DNA of 64,000 nucleotides from Candidatus Paracaedibacteraceae bacterium (GCA_024236035.1 JACKLG010000003.1:1-64000), one strand, 5' to 3'; counted from the first letter of the stretch, positions 8,822 through 18,517 are shown. Numbers and translations are program-made. The notes: generated by a model from the letters alone, not told the origin.

Positions 8822-8908
8822 GCCCGGATGGCGGAATGGTAGACGCAACAGACTTAAAATCTGTCGATCCTTGTGGTCGTGGGGGTTCAAGTCCCCCTCT
8901 GGGCACCA
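8822..8908 (+). tRNA. tRNA-Leu (anticodon UAA)
   Basis: A class II tRNA: acceptor GCCCGGA with TCTGGGC (one G-U pair), discriminator A and encoded CCA at 8906-8908. The anticodon stem CAGA/TCTG has loop CTTAAAA (anticodon TAA). A long variable arm and the T-arm GGGGGTTCAAGTCCCCC follow. It reads UUA/UUG leucine codons, which are common in this AT-rich DNA. It ends 21 bases before truA. Confidence 0.95.
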
Positions 8909-8929
8909 TCAATAAATTAAACAAAGTCA

Positions 8930-9667
8930 ATGCCTCGCTATAAATTTATTATAGAATATAATGGCAGCGCATATCATGGCTGGCAGTATCAAGAAAACCT
9001 TCCAACCATTCAAGGTGAAATCGAATCTGCTATATTTAAAATTACCCAAGAATCTATACGTCTTCAAGTGTCTGGGCGCACCGATGCTGGTGTTCACGCT
9101 CTTGGGCAAGTTGCACACGCAGATATTAATAAGCTAATGGACCCTTTTCGTTTAACTTATGGTCTCAACCATTTTTTAACAAATAAAGGAATTTCTATTT
9201 TAAGCACTGAAACGTGCGACACTACATTTCATGCTCGTTTCAGCACCAAGGCACGTACATATTTATACAAAATTATTAACCGACGAGCTCCTTTAACAGT
9301 TGATATGAAATTAGCTTATCATGTGCCATTACCTTTAGATGTGACGTCTATGAATGAGGCTGCAAAATATTTAATCGGCCACCATGATTTTACCAGCTTT
9401 AGAGCATCTGAATGCCAAGCGCTTTCTCCAAAAAAAACATTAGAACAAGCTGAGTTTAAACAAAGTAATAACCTTATTGAGTTTCATACTCGTTCCAAAT
9501 CTTTTTTACATCACCAAGTTCGCAATATGGTTGGTACCTTATGCTTGGTTGGGGTAGGCAAATGGCAACCCAAAGATATTCAAATAGCCCTGCTTGCAAA
9601 GAATCGAAAAGCGGCTGGTCCTACAGCCCCACCAGATGGGCTTTACTTAAGAGAGATAATTTATTAA
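8930..9667 (+). CDS. truA: tRNA pseudouridine(38-40) synthase
   Basis: A 245-residue cytoplasmic enzyme that isomerises uridines at positions 38-40 of the tRNA anticodon stem to pseudouridine. The opening MPRYKFIIEYNGSAYHGWQY and the catalytic segment SGRTDAGVHALGQV (Asp52) are diagnostic for TruA. SFLHHQVRNMVGTL matches the conserved C-terminal RNA-binding motif. Length is normal. It directly follows tRNA-Leu and heads a co-directional cluster running to pgpA. Confidence 0.97.
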   Translation: MPRYKFIIEYNGSAYHGWQYQENLPTIQGEIESAIFKITQESIRLQVSGRTDAGVHALGQVAHADINKLMDPFRLTYGLNHFLTNKGISILSTETCDTTFHARFSTKARTYLYKIINRRAPLTVDMKLAYHVPLPLDVTSMNEAAKYLIGHHDFTSFRASECQALSPKKTLEQAEFKQSNNLIEFHTRSKSFLHHQVRNMVGTLCLVGVGKWQPKDIQIALLAKNRKAAGPTAPPDGLYLREIIY

Positions 9668-9697
9668 TATGTGGCAGCAAATTAATACAAAAAACAA

Positions 9698-10912
9698 ATG
9701 ACAGTATTTAATAAAATCTTTTCTCTTCCTACTCTTTTAGTCTTAAGTGTCTTTGTTTCGGAAATGGCATTAGACTTATATACGCCAGCTCTTCCTTATA
9801 TTGCTCATTACTTTAATGTATCAAATGATTTATCCCAACTAACTTTAAGTGCCTGTCTAGTTGGATTTGGCTTAGGATCTTTAACTCATGGCCCTATATC
9901 AGATGTTATTGGACGGCGCACTGTATTGTTATGGTCTTTTATTATATTTATTTTTTCTACCTTTGCCTGTGCATTTGCCACTTCAGTTCATGCTTTAATT
10001 ATTGCAAGGTTTTTTCAAGGGTATGGGATCGGCGCAGCTCCTATTATCACATTAGCAGTTATCAGAGATATATATCCCCCTAAAGAAGCAAATAGATTGA
10101 TGTCTCTCACTGGTGGTGTAATTGCTCTTGCTCCTGCTATTGCTCCAAGCATTGGGGGTTTATTAACACAAGCCTATGATTGGCGCTCATGTTTTTATGT
10201 CTTGTTATGGGTGGGTGGATTGTTATTAATTCCTCTATTTTTATATATGCCTGAAACTTTAAAGCGTTCCAACGACACCTCACCTACACTTATAGGCTTT
10301 TTTAAAGATTTATATACTGATACCCGATTTCTAATTGCAAACCCAGATTTTATAAATGTAGTTATCATTTCCTCTTTTATGGTTGCATGCATTTGGATGT
10401 ATATAGGGGTTGCACCATTTGCATTTCAATTAATGGGCGTTTCTCCTTTAGAATTCGGCTTTTTTTACGGTATTACTGTAGCAGGGTATATTGTGGGATC
10501 TTTCGTAAATACCTGTTACGGACACCGCTTTAGTTTTCAAGCTTTATTACTTTTTGGATTTACGGTAATTATATTATTTTCTTTTATTATATTAATCATA
10601 GATGCACTTAAAATTTATAACCCTTTATTAATATCCTTATGCGTAGCTGCACATTCCTTTGGTTTAGCCTTTATTTTTCCAATAACAAATACTATTGCCA
10701 TGAAAATTGGCACAAAAGGAGGCTTAACCGCATCCATATTAAATGGAATGGAAATATTTATTAGCTCTATGGCTGTAATAAGCATAAGCGTTCAAGACGC
10801 CTCAAGCTTTGTGTATATTTCTTTAATTCGTTTATTGACTTGCATCGCTGCTTTTGCCATTTATAAGTTCGGCATTTGTAAAAGAGTAAAATTACTAACA
10901 ATAAAGGATTAA
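9698..10912 (+). CDS. Bcr/CflA-family MFS drug exporter
   Basis: A 404-residue inner-membrane protein with about twelve hydrophobic segments. The first segment, with EMALDLYTPALPYIA, and the loop GPISDVIGRRTVLL (MFS motif A) identify the drug:H+ antiporter-1 group; RFFQGYGIGAAP is motif B-like. Members export chloramphenicol-like drugs, peptides or metabolites in exchange for protons; the substrate here is unknown. The stop is only 3 bases before the next permease, so the two are probably cotranscribed. Confidence 0.85.
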   Translation: MTVFNKIFSLPTLLVLSVFVSEMALDLYTPALPYIAHYFNVSNDLSQLTLSACLVGFGLGSLTHGPISDVIGRRTVLLWSFIIFIFSTFACAFATSVHALIIARFFQGYGIGAAPIITLAVIRDIYPPKEANRLMSLTGGVIALAPAIAPSIGGLLTQAYDWRSCFYVLLWVGGLLLIPLFLYMPETLKRSNDTSPTLIGFFKDLYTDTRFLIANPDFINVVIISSFMVACIWMYIGVAPFAFQLMGVSPLEFGFFYGITVAGYIVGSFVNTCYGHRFSFQALLLFGFTVIILFSFIILIIDALKIYNPLLISLCVAAHSFGLAFIFPITNTIAMKIGTKGGLTASILNGMEIFISSMAVISISVQDASSFVYISLIRLLTCIAAFAIYKFGICKRVKLLTIKD

Positions 10913-10915
10913 TTT

Positions 10916-12241
10916 ATGGCTTCCCCTTCAAATTATCGAACTATAGGATTAATTTCAGCAATTTCACTTGTTGCTGGAAACCTGGTTGGGTCAGGTGCCT
11001 TCATGTTACCTAGCGCTTTGGCGGATTATGGCTCCATCAGTCTTCTATCATGGGTCTTCACATCTGCAGGTGCAGTTATTTTAGCTCTTATTTTTGCTAA
11101 GTTTAGTATGAAATACCATAATACTGGTGGCCCTCACGTATTTGCTGGAGAAGCTTTTGGTTCCCACGTATCGTTCTTTGTAGCATGGGGGTATTGGATG
11201 TTAACTTGGATTGGTAATGCCGCGATTGTTGTTGCTATGTATGGTTATCTTAGTGATTTATCAGATGGCCGCCTTGAAACACACCACTTATTTTTGATTG
11301 GTTTATTAGTTTTATTCGTAATTACATTAGTTAATTTAAAAGGTATAAAAGAAGCAAGCTTTATTCAAAACCTCATTACCATTTTAAAATTAGTACCAAT
11401 GGTATTCGTACCTATTGCCGCTTTTTTTATTTTTGATGCACAACGTTTAACCAATTTTGTTCCTGAAGGCAAAAGCGCATTAGGTGCTTTTAACAGTGCT
11501 GCTTTATTAACTTTATGGAGCTTTGTCGGCATTGAATCTGCCACCGTGCCTGCCGAAGAAATTAAAGAACCTCACAAAACCATTCCAAAAGCAACCGTAT
11601 ATGGAACTTTAATAGCAGCGGCTATATATATTATTGGTAATATTGCGTTATTGGGAGCAGTTGACCACCAAGATCTTGCTGCCTCTCACGCTCCTTTTGC
11701 TATGGCCGCAGATAGAGTCTTCGGCGGTTTATTTTGGGGTAACGTTGTTGCGGCAGCTGCAGTAATTTGTTGTATTGGTACATTAAATGGTTGGATGCTT
11801 GTCGTAGGCCAAATCCCTTTTGGGGCAGCTAAACAAGGTTTATTTCCCAAAATTTTTGCTCATCAATCCAATCGTCGTGTCCCCACCTATGGTATTATTA
11901 TATCGGCTATATGCATGACTGGAATATTAACCATGACGTTTGATCCCGACCTAAGTGAACAATTTGCATTTATTGCTGAATTAGCAACAACCACTATTTT
12001 ATTGCTTTTTGTGGTAATGTTGTTTGCTTTCGGTGCTTTAATTCGCAAAGGTGTATTTCCGAGTAGAATAGATGGTTTGCTATTAATTTTAGGATCTTTT
12101 TATACACTTTGGACCCTTTACGGAGCAGGAATTAAAATGCTAGTGTTATCAAGTATTGTGGTAGTATCGGGAGCTCCAATGTATATATATATGCGCAAAA
12201 AGTTACCTATTAGAAGACCAATAAGCGCTGTGGTAAATTAA
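10916..12241 (+). CDS. APC-superfamily amino-acid permease (AdiC/PotE-like)
   Basis: A 441-residue protein with about twelve transmembrane segments. It begins with the APC substrate-binding helix 1 signature NLVGSGAFMLP. Helix 6 contains LLTLWSFVGIESATVPAEEIK, the conserved stretch of the arginine/agmatine and ornithine/putrescine antiporter group. The start ATG 10916 follows the exporter by 3 bases with AAAGGA upstream. Such permeases import or exchange host amino acids in intracellular bacteria; the exact substrate is not readable from the sequence. Confidence 0.85.
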   Translation: MASPSNYRTIGLISAISLVAGNLVGSGAFMLPSALADYGSISLLSWVFTSAGAVILALIFAKFSMKYHNTGGPHVFAGEAFGSHVSFFVAWGYWMLTWIGNAAIVVAMYGYLSDLSDGRLETHHLFLIGLLVLFVITLVNLKGIKEASFIQNLITILKLVPMVFVPIAAFFIFDAQRLTNFVPEGKSALGAFNSAALLTLWSFVGIESATVPAEEIKEPHKTIPKATVYGTLIAAAIYIIGNIALLGAVDHQDLAASHAPFAMAADRVFGGLFWGNVVAAAAVICCIGTLNGWMLVVGQIPFGAAKQGLFPKIFAHQSNRRVPTYGIIISAICMTGILTMTFDPDLSEQFAFIAELATTTILLLFVVMLFAFGALIRKGVFPSRIDGLLLILGSFYTLWTLYGAGIKMLVLSSIVVVSGAPMYIYMRKKLPIRRPISAVVN

Positions 12242-12269
12242 CTCTTGGAATGTATAAAGGACACAAACA

Positions 12270-12572
12270 ATGAATCAAATACTATTAATCCCTTTTTTAG
12301 AACTTATTGATGGCTTACTATGGTTTTATCAGTTTTTGATTATCATTGCAGTTATATTAAACCTGTTAGCTGCTTTAAACATACTAAACACCTATAATCG
12401 TGGTGTATTCGTTCTGATTAATACTATAAATCGTTTTACGGATCCGGCTCTATATCATATCCGTAGGTTCATTCCCACATTTGGAGGGTTAGATTTTTCT
12501 CCTGTTATAGGGATATTTTTGGTCCATGTATTACGAAACATTGTTAAAACATTACAACTATATTTAAGCTAA
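12270..12572 (+). CDS. YggT-family membrane protein
   Basis: A 100-residue protein with two hydrophobic regions (about 15-40 and 75-98) separated by FTDPALYHIRRFIPTFGGLDFSP. That segment is the conserved Y/F-T-DP-L--R---P--GG-DFSP motif of the YggT family. The family is membrane bound and has been linked to osmotic stress and cell-envelope functions, but the molecular role is not settled. It ends one base before folD, so translation is probably coupled. Confidence 0.85.
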   Translation: MNQILLIPFLELIDGLLWFYQFLIIIAVILNLLAALNILNTYNRGVFVLINTINRFTDPALYHIRRFIPTFGGLDFSPVIGIFLVHVLRNIVKTLQLYLS

Positions 12573-12573
12573 T

Positions 12574-13440
12574 ATGACAGCAATTCTTATTAATGGGCAT
12601 GCAATATCTACTACCGTACGTAAAGAGGTGGAAACTTCAGCTGTTAAATTTCTTCATACGTATAAAATAAAGCCAGGCCTTGCTATTGTAATTGTAGGTG
12701 ATAACCCTTCAAGCCAAGCTTATGTAAATATCAAATTAAAACGTTGTGCAGAAATTGGCATTCACGCCGAATTAGTTCAATTTGAAACAGATGAAAAATT
12801 AGATGTTATAATTAAAGTTATAGATAACCTTAACTGTAGAAAAGATATCCATGGTATTATTATTCAACTACCTTTACCTGGTAACTTAAACGCAAATACT
12901 CTAATTGATAGAATATCTCCCGAAAAAGACGTAGACGGCCTACACTTAGCTAATATAGGAGCTCTACACAGCAACCGAGCAGGCATTATCCCTTGTACCC
13001 CAAAAGGCATTTTAACTCTTTTAAAAACATTACCTGTATCTTTGTCTGGTAAAAGTGCAGTAGTTATTGGCCGTTCTTTAATTGTAGGAAAACCAATGGC
13101 AGCCTTATTATTACAAGAAAATTGTACAGTGACACACATACATAGCTATTCTGAAAACTGGGAAAAGTTTACGAAAGAGGCTGACATTATTGTAATAGCT
13201 GCTGGAATTCCTAAACTTTTGCACGCACATCATATAAAAGAAGGGGCTGTGGTAATTGATGTAGGAAGTACGCGGATCATTAATGACACAGGATCTTCTG
13301 TTTTTGTAGGAGATATAGATTCAGGTGTATTTCAAAAAGCTGGTTACATTACCCCTGTCCCAGGAGGCGTGGGCCCAATGACAGTCGCACATTTATTACA
13401 AAATACAGTTGAAGCAGCTTGGAAACAACAAAATGTCTGA
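12574..13440 (+). CDS. folD: Bifunctional methylene-THF dehydrogenase / methenyl-THF cyclohydrolase
   Basis: A 288-residue cytoplasmic enzyme that interconverts 5,10-methylene-, methenyl- and 10-formyl-tetrahydrofolate with NADP. The active-site motif with Tyr50, Lys54 and Lys56 (AYVNIKLK) matches the known FolD catalytic residues. The nucleotide-binding segment GRSLIVGKPMAALL and the C-terminal PGGVGPMTVAHLLQNT are also diagnostic. The stop overlaps the start of rlmE by 8 bases. Confidence 0.97.
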   Translation: MTAILINGHAISTTVRKEVETSAVKFLHTYKIKPGLAIVIVGDNPSSQAYVNIKLKRCAEIGIHAELVQFETDEKLDVIIKVIDNLNCRKDIHGIIIQLPLPGNLNANTLIDRISPEKDVDGLHLANIGALHSNRAGIIPCTPKGILTLLKTLPVSLSGKSAVVIGRSLIVGKPMAALLLQENCTVTHIHSYSENWEKFTKEADIIVIAAGIPKLLHAHHIKEGAVVIDVGSTRIINDTGSSVFVGDIDSGVFQKAGYITPVPGGVGPMTVAHLLQNTVEAAWKQQNV

Positions 13441-14158
13441 TGACAAAACACCGCCCAAACATACATTTAAAAAACCTGTGCAAAAGCGTCGGGAAAGTGC
13501 TCATTTAGCAAAAGCAAAAGGACGAACCGTATCCCAACAACGTTGGTTAATTCGTCAATTAAATGACCCATATGTACGTGCTGCCAAAGAACATGGTTAC
13601 CGTTCAAGAGCTGCTTTCAAACTAATTGAAATAGATGATAAGTGTAAACTTTTAATCCCTGGTATGCGCATAGTTGATTTAGGGTGTGCTCCGGGTGGGT
13701 GGACACAAGTATGTGTAGAACGCATTCAAATTAATGAACGAAAACAAGGACAGGTTATTGGGATTGATTTACAAGAAGTATCGCCATCAATCCCTGGTTC
13801 TACATTATTACAAGGTGATTTTCTAGATCCAGCTTTACAAGAACAACTTGCAAGCTTATTAACTGGTCCCGTAAATGGTGTGCTTAGTGATATGGCTCCA
13901 GCTTCTACGGGGCATGAGCAAACCGACCATTTGAGAATCATGGGTTTAGCAGAAATCGCGTTAGAGTTCGCGTTGAAGACACTTTCTTCTGGTGGTTTTT
14001 TTGTAGCTAAAGTTTTACAAGGTGGCAGTGAAAAACAACTACTTGATACATTAAAACAGCACTTTGAAAAGGTCCAACACGTAAAGCCTCCCTCAAGTCG
14101 AAAAGATTCTCGCGAACTATTTGTAGTAGCGAAAGGTTTTAAATCTGTAGTAAAATAA
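13433..14158 (+). CDS. rlmE: 23S rRNA (uridine-2'-O-)-methyltransferase
   Basis: A 241-residue enzyme of the FtsJ/RrmJ family that methylates the 2'-OH of U2552 in the A-loop of 23S rRNA. The sequence shows the SAM motif IVDLGCAPGGWTQV and the catalytic Lys-Asp-Lys set in RSRAAFKLIEID, VLSDMAPASTGH and FFVAKVLQGG. The start is ATG 13433 inside the end of folD; an in-frame TTG at 13409 would add 8 residues but has no better ribosome site. The basic N-terminal extension before about residue 45 is somewhat long and typical of alphaproteobacteria. Confidence 0.95.
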   Translation: MSDDKTPPKHTFKKPVQKRRESAHLAKAKGRTVSQQRWLIRQLNDPYVRAAKEHGYRSRAAFKLIEIDDKCKLLIPGMRIVDLGCAPGGWTQVCVERIQINERKQGQVIGIDLQEVSPSIPGSTLLQGDFLDPALQEQLASLLTGPVNGVLSDMAPASTGHEQTDHLRIMGLAEIALEFALKTLSSGGFFVAKVLQGGSEKQLLDTLKQHFEKVQHVKPPSSRKDSRELFVVAKGFKSVVK

Positions 14159-14179
14159 TAAATAAAAGAATTAATTAAT

Positions 14180-14842
14180 ATGCGCAGTTTTTTTCACAGT
14201 ATAGCCGTTATTATTTTAGTAATATACTATCATTCCGTTACTGGGAACCAAAATCCTACTGTATCTATTTCTATCGCACAAAAACAAATATTTACACTGC
14301 CAGATTATTATAAAAAATACACGCTATCTTTTGGCAACTCAGAAGCTCCCATTCAAATATATAAATTTTTTTCGTTTGCCTGCCCTTCTTGCCTAATGTT
14401 CTATAAACACCACTTTCCTATTATACAAAGTCAATTTATAGATACTAATCAAGTATATTGGACTTTTGTACCCTACGTCATGGATATTGATACATTATAT
14501 ATAATGGCGGCGACGTCTCCATGTACAGATGAAGAAAAATTAAAGATATTTGAATTAATTATGGAAAAAGCGTCAAGCTGGACAGAAGGAGATAATAAAG
14601 AACAAATAATACAAACTTTAAAGGCTTGCGGTATTTCAGATGACATTATTCAAACAAATCTTTCGGAAGCTAATTATGAAGCAGTTCTGCAAGAAAGTCT
14701 GGATTTTCAAGAATGTGTTATAATTGATGGAACACCTACTTTGTTTATTAATGGAACAGAAATTCCAGGTATTCCAAGTGCTGAAAAATTAAGCAAGATA
14801 ATTACTGATATGCTAAACAACCAGCAAGGAGATTTTAAATGA
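14180..14842 (+). CDS. DsbA-family thiol:disulfide oxidoreductase
   Basis: A 220-residue exported protein with an N-terminal hydrophobic signal or anchor (residues about 5-17). The thioredoxin-fold active site is SFACPSC (Cys68-Pro-Ser-Cys71), and a cis-proline loop occurs in IDGTPTLFING. It probably introduces or shuffles disulfides in exported proteins in the periplasm, like the DsbA/Com1-type proteins of other intracellular bacteria. Its stop overlaps the pgpA start by 4 bases (ATGA). Confidence 0.85.
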   Translation: MRSFFHSIAVIILVIYYHSVTGNQNPTVSISIAQKQIFTLPDYYKKYTLSFGNSEAPIQIYKFFSFACPSCLMFYKHHFPIIQSQFIDTNQVYWTFVPYVMDIDTLYIMAATSPCTDEEKLKIFELIMEKASSWTEGDNKEQIIQTLKACGISDDIIQTNLSEANYEAVLQESLDFQECVIIDGTPTLFINGTEIPGIPSAEKLSKIITDMLNNQQGDFK

Positions 14843-15321
14843 ATGTAATTAATTCTGTTTCATATTGGATTGCAACATGGTTCCGAGTTGGGCTATGGCC
14901 CAAAATGCCCGGTACATGGGGATCTTTAATGGCAATGCCCGTAGCTGCCCTACTTTATTTAGCATTTGGTTTAAAGGGGTTAATGATCTCTACATTAATA
15001 GCTTTTATCTTAGGTGCGATTACCACCTATTTTGTATTATTCACCACTATTGATGCAGACCCATCCTTTATTGTAATCGATGAAGTTGTAGGACAATGGA
15101 TCGTATTATGGGTTGCTGGTACAGATATTCGTTTTTGGTTTCTGGCTTTTCTTCTATTCCGCGTTTTTGATATTTTAAAACCTTATCCAATAAAAAGAAT
15201 CGAAAAGTATTTTGAAGATGGTAGTCAATTTTCAAAGGCTACAGGTATCATGGTAGATGATATTGTTGCAGCAGGATATTCAATTATATGTTTATGGATA
15301 TTAAAAATAATGTTTACATAG
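14839..15321 (+). CDS. pgpA: Phosphatidylglycerophosphatase A
   Basis: A 160-residue inner-membrane enzyme that removes phosphate from phosphatidylglycerol phosphate, the last step to phosphatidylglycerol. The motifs MPGTWGSL (about 24-31), IDEVVGQW and a C-terminal VDDIVAAGYS carry the acidic metal ligands typical of PgpA. Four hydrophobic segments are visible. It is the last gene of the cluster that starts with truA. Confidence 0.95.
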   Translation: MNVINSVSYWIATWFRVGLWPKMPGTWGSLMAMPVAALLYLAFGLKGLMISTLIAFILGAITTYFVLFTTIDADPSFIVIDEVVGQWIVLWVAGTDIRFWFLAFLLFRVFDILKPYPIKRIEKYFEDGSQFSKATGIMVDDIVAAGYSIICLWILKIMFT

Positions 15322-16094
15322 ATTTTTATGATAAATGAAATTTTTTTAAATCTTAAAAAGATTGAAGCTAGGACGTTAATCCATTCCCTATACTAAGGGC
15401 TATAAGATTTAGGGGATTTCCTCAATAAACTTAATAAACTCTGGCTTCTCTACTCTTCTATGTTTATAACATTGCTTACAGGGGCCCCTTAGGTTCTGCA
15501 TGTTTTATTAAATAGCCAATTAGCAATATTATTTAACTAACCTTTTGCATGGTGAGTCCCCCCCTCTCGTTCTTCTCTTAGTTTTACTCAAGCAACGCTT
15601 GACCATGGGTTTTTATCAAAAACACAAGAACATTCAATGATAGAAGACTTGCACAATATACCGGTTCCTAAACTTTAAAGTAAAGTGAATATTCAACAGC
15701 TGATCTATGACAAGTAAATGAAAGAATTTGTAGAAACTCTTGAGGTTTATGATAAAACATCTCGCATTTTTTATCATAAACCTCCTCTTACCCTTTTACA
15801 AAAAAAGAAAATTTATTTACAAGCTACATATGACAACACCCAGTTGTTATTCGCTTGTTATTTATAGAAAATAATATCTCCAGTATCTTTCTAGAGAAAC
15901 CGAACGTGGTAAGGACCATGATAATAATTTGATGGCCAATTTTTTACACTGCAGAAAAAACCGCACTCCAGCATGCTTCTCTTCTAGCTCCCAGCGAAGC
16001 TGATTAATGGAAAGAATAAAAAGGTTTTTTATCCTTTTCTTTTAGTTAACAAATGGTCGTCAATATCGCAGGACGTGGTTTACCTCACCTTATC
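15322..16094. other. Long intergenic gap with decayed coding traces
   Basis: No intact gene is visible. On the plus strand two short open stretches (about 15580-15675 and ATG 15718 to about 15867, 49 codons) read like protein but are separated by stops, and I do not recognise them. A further stretch near 15945-16005 reads FYTAEKTALQHASLLAPSE, faintly like the end of an AhpD/carboxymuconolactone-decarboxylase domain. A strong palindrome is listed separately. Most likely this is an old pseudogene field. Confidence 0.45.
15742..15784. repeat. Perfect 16-base inverted repeat
   Basis: The arms at 15742-15757 and 15769-15784 are perfectly complementary (GAGGTTTATGATAAAA and its reverse complement), with an 11-base loop. 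There is no T-run after it, so it does not look like a standard terminator. It could be a relic of a mobile palindromic element or a processing hairpin. Confidence 0.8.
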
Positions 16095-16514
16095 TTAAGG
16101 GCAAATTATTTTTAATAAACGCTCACCACTATTCTTGGCAGCCTCTAAACTAACGATATAATGATTTGGGTCATGTAAATTCCCCATACGTTGAGGCCAT
16201 TCAATAAATGTTATTCCTTTATGAAATGCTTCATTCATTCCTAGCTCTAAGACCTCTTCAGGATCTACTAATCTATAAAGATCATAATGATAAATAGGCC
16301 CGTTTAAAGTATCATACGTTTGTACTAATGTAAAAGTTGGGCTCGGCACAGGTTCATCTGACCCTAATATAGATTGGATAGCAGCACGCACAAACGTAGT
16401 TTTTCCTGCTCCTAAATCTCCCTGCATATATACTACATCACCAGGTTGCAATTTAGACATAAAGTTAATAGCCACAGTTTCTATTTGCGTTAAATTAACC
16501 CTTTGCTCTTTCAT
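16095..16514 (-). CDS. tsaE: tRNA t6A-modification ATPase TsaE
   Basis: A 139-residue P-loop ATPase (Walker A GDLGAGKTT at 32-40) that works with TsaB, TsaC and TsaD to make N6-threonylcarbamoyl-adenosine at position 37 of tRNAs reading ANN codons. PVPSPTFTLVQTY and YHYDLYRL are conserved TsaE motifs, and FIEWPQR is the Walker-B-like region. Length is normal. It overlaps the upstream ABC-F gene by 4 bases, so the two are cotranscribed. Confidence 0.96.
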   Translation of the reverse strand: MKEQRVNLTQIETVAINFMSKLQPGDVVYMQGDLGAGKTTFVRAAIQSILGSDEPVPSPTFTLVQTYDTLNGPIYHYDLYRLVDPEEVLELGMNEAFHKGITFIEWPQRMGNLHDPNHYIVSLEAAKNSGERLLKIICP

Positions 16515-18355
16515 CCTTCAGCTTCTTCTTTTAATAATTCTAATTCTAACCACTGCTCTTCTGCTTCTAATAATTTAGTTTGGCAATGATTTAACTTTTC
16601 AGAAAGTTTATGAAACTTTTCAGCATCTTTTTGAAATAAAGCTGGGTCTGCTAATTCATCTTCGCAACGTATAATTTGTTTTTTCAAGGTTTCCATAACC
16701 TCACCCAACTCTTTTAATTGGTGCTGTTGCTTAAAACCAAACACCCTTGGTACTGGCGCTGAATTAGTATGAATTTTGGTCTTTGCTGGTAGCTTCTTTA
16801 CCGGCTTCGGGGCACGAAGAAAACTCTTTTCGCCATTTTCCAGCTGCCATATAAAATCAGAATACCCCCCAGCAAATTCCATAAATTCCCCACCTTGTAA
16901 AATAGAAATCGTACTTGTGACTAAACGATCTAAAAAATCTCGATCGTGGCTAACCACAATTAATGTTCCTTCATAGTCACTTAAAATATCCACTAATAAG
17001 TCTAATGTATCAGAATCCAAATCATTAGTGGGCTCATCTAACACTAAGATATTCGTGTTTTGGGCCAAAATACGTGATAACGCTAAGCGATTTCGCTCAC
17101 CTCCAGACAAGCTGCCCACCGGTGATTTTATTTGGTCAATATCAAATAAAAAGTCTTTTAAATATGCAACAACATGTCGATGTCTGCCACCCACCATCAA
17201 ATGGTCGCCACCATTTGGACATAATGTAGACCACAACGTTTCCTTTTCTTTTAAGTCATGGTGGTTTTGTTCAAAATAACCCACGGATAAATTTGTGCCC
17301 AAACGTATCGTACCTTTGGTGGGTGTAATCTTTTTTAGTAATAGCTGTACTAAAGTAGATTTTCCAGAACCGTTCGGCCCAAAAATTCCGATTCGATCCC
17401 CTCGTAATATTTTTGTAGAGAAAGGTTTTATAATCTGACGCTCATTACCAGCGATATCTATATAGGTCTTAGAAGCTTGTTTTGCCTCAATTACTAAGCG
17501 TCCACTTGTTTCATCTTGGCTTGCTGTAACATTAATTTTCTTTACACCTGTTAATACAGCCGCTCGCTCTGCTCTTAATTGGTTTAAACGAGCTAAACGC
17601 CCTTGATTTCGCTTACGGCGGGCTGTTACCCCGCGATGCAACCAATAAAGCTCTTGATCTAACTTTTTATCCATACGCTCAAGCGCTTTTTCTTCATTAT
17701 CTAAAAGTTCAGTCGACCACGTTTCAAAATGGCCATATCCTCGATTTAACTCTTTAATTGTTTTTCGATCCAACCACCATGTTTTGTGAGAAACTTGCTT
17801 TAAAAATGCGCGGTCATGGCTAATAACCACAATCGCCCCTGGAAAAGCTTGAAATTCTTTTTCTAAAAACTCAATCATATCTATATCCAGGTGGTTTGTT
17901 GGCTCGTCCATCAGTAAGACATCTGGATTAGAAGCAAATGCATACGCCAAAGCTACTCTACGTCGCTCTCCTCCTGATGTATTATCTACAAGCCAGTCTG
18001 GATTAGCTTGAAATTTATCCAGCATTGCTTTTGCATAATAGGTCATATCTTTATCATGAGTTGAGGCCTGATCAATACCAGACATTACCAGATCCAAGGC
18101 ACTTTGCCCGGAAGGCCAGTTCATCTGTTGTGGCAAATAGCCTATGCGCGTACCAGGTTGTATAAAAATCTCACCTTCGTCTAACTCTATTTGATTCATT
18201 AAAGTTTTAAATAAAGTAGTCTTTCCAGAACCATTGCGACCTACAAGTGCAATACGGTCTTTAGGATATACGTTTAATGTGACATCGTGAAATAGCACTT
18301 TTAAACCAAACTGTACATGAATATTACGTAAGGAAATTAAAGGGGTATCAGACAT
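16511..18355 (-). CDS. ABC-F family ATPase (Uup-like)
   Basis: A 614-residue soluble protein with two ABC ATPase domains. The first has Walker A GRNGSGKTT at 39-47, signature SGGERRRVALA and DEPTNHLD. The second has GPNGSGKST, SGGERNRLALSR and DEPTNDLD. The linker between them is charged, and a C-terminal coiled coil (about 545-610) follows. There are no membrane segments. This is the ABC-F layout; the C-terminal coiled coil points to the Uup subgroup, which acts on ribosomes or DNA junctions. The start ATG at 18355 faces away from the SPFH gene. Confidence 0.9.
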   Translation of the reverse strand: MSDTPLISLRNIHVQFGLKVLFHDVTLNVYPKDRIALVGRNGSGKTTLFKTLMNQIELDEGEIFIQPGTRIGYLPQQMNWPSGQSALDLVMSGIDQASTHDKDMTYYAKAMLDKFQANPDWLVDNTSGGERRRVALAYAFASNPDVLLMDEPTNHLDIDMIEFLEKEFQAFPGAIVVISHDRAFLKQVSHKTWWLDRKTIKELNRGYGHFETWSTELLDNEEKALERMDKKLDQELYWLHRGVTARRKRNQGRLARLNQLRAERAAVLTGVKKINVTASQDETSGRLVIEAKQASKTYIDIAGNERQIIKPFSTKILRGDRIGIFGPNGSGKSTLVQLLLKKITPTKGTIRLGTNLSVGYFEQNHHDLKEKETLWSTLCPNGGDHLMVGGRHRHVVAYLKDFLFDIDQIKSPVGSLSGGERNRLALSRILAQNTNILVLDEPTNDLDSDTLDLLVDILSDYEGTLIVVSHDRDFLDRLVTSTISILQGGEFMEFAGGYSDFIWQLENGEKSFLRAPKPVKKLPAKTKIHTNSAPVPRVFGFKQQHQLKELGEVMETLKKQIIRCEDELADPALFQKDAEKFHKLSEKLNHCQTKLLEAEEQWLELELLKEEAEG

Positions 18356-18482
18356 TTTTTCTCACTTAATTCTTTGCTTATTATAGGCATAAACTAATAA
18401 CTTACAAGCAAAGAGCATTGATATATATCATTTTATAAAAAAGTATAAAGCAATTTATTCTATTTTTTGCTAACTAAGGTTT

Positions 18483-18490
18483 GGTATACT
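18483..18490 (+). promoter_or_regulatory. Candidate extended -10 promoter for the SPFH gene
   Basis: TGGTATACT contains an extended -10 element (TG-n-TATACT) about 28 bases before the start codon at 18518, with CAGGAG as the ribosome site in between. No convincing -35 box lies at the right distance. It sits in the divergent region between uup and this gene. Confidence 0.35.
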
Positions 18491-18517
18491 ATCTTAAATC
18501 TTTACAGGAGCATTCTT

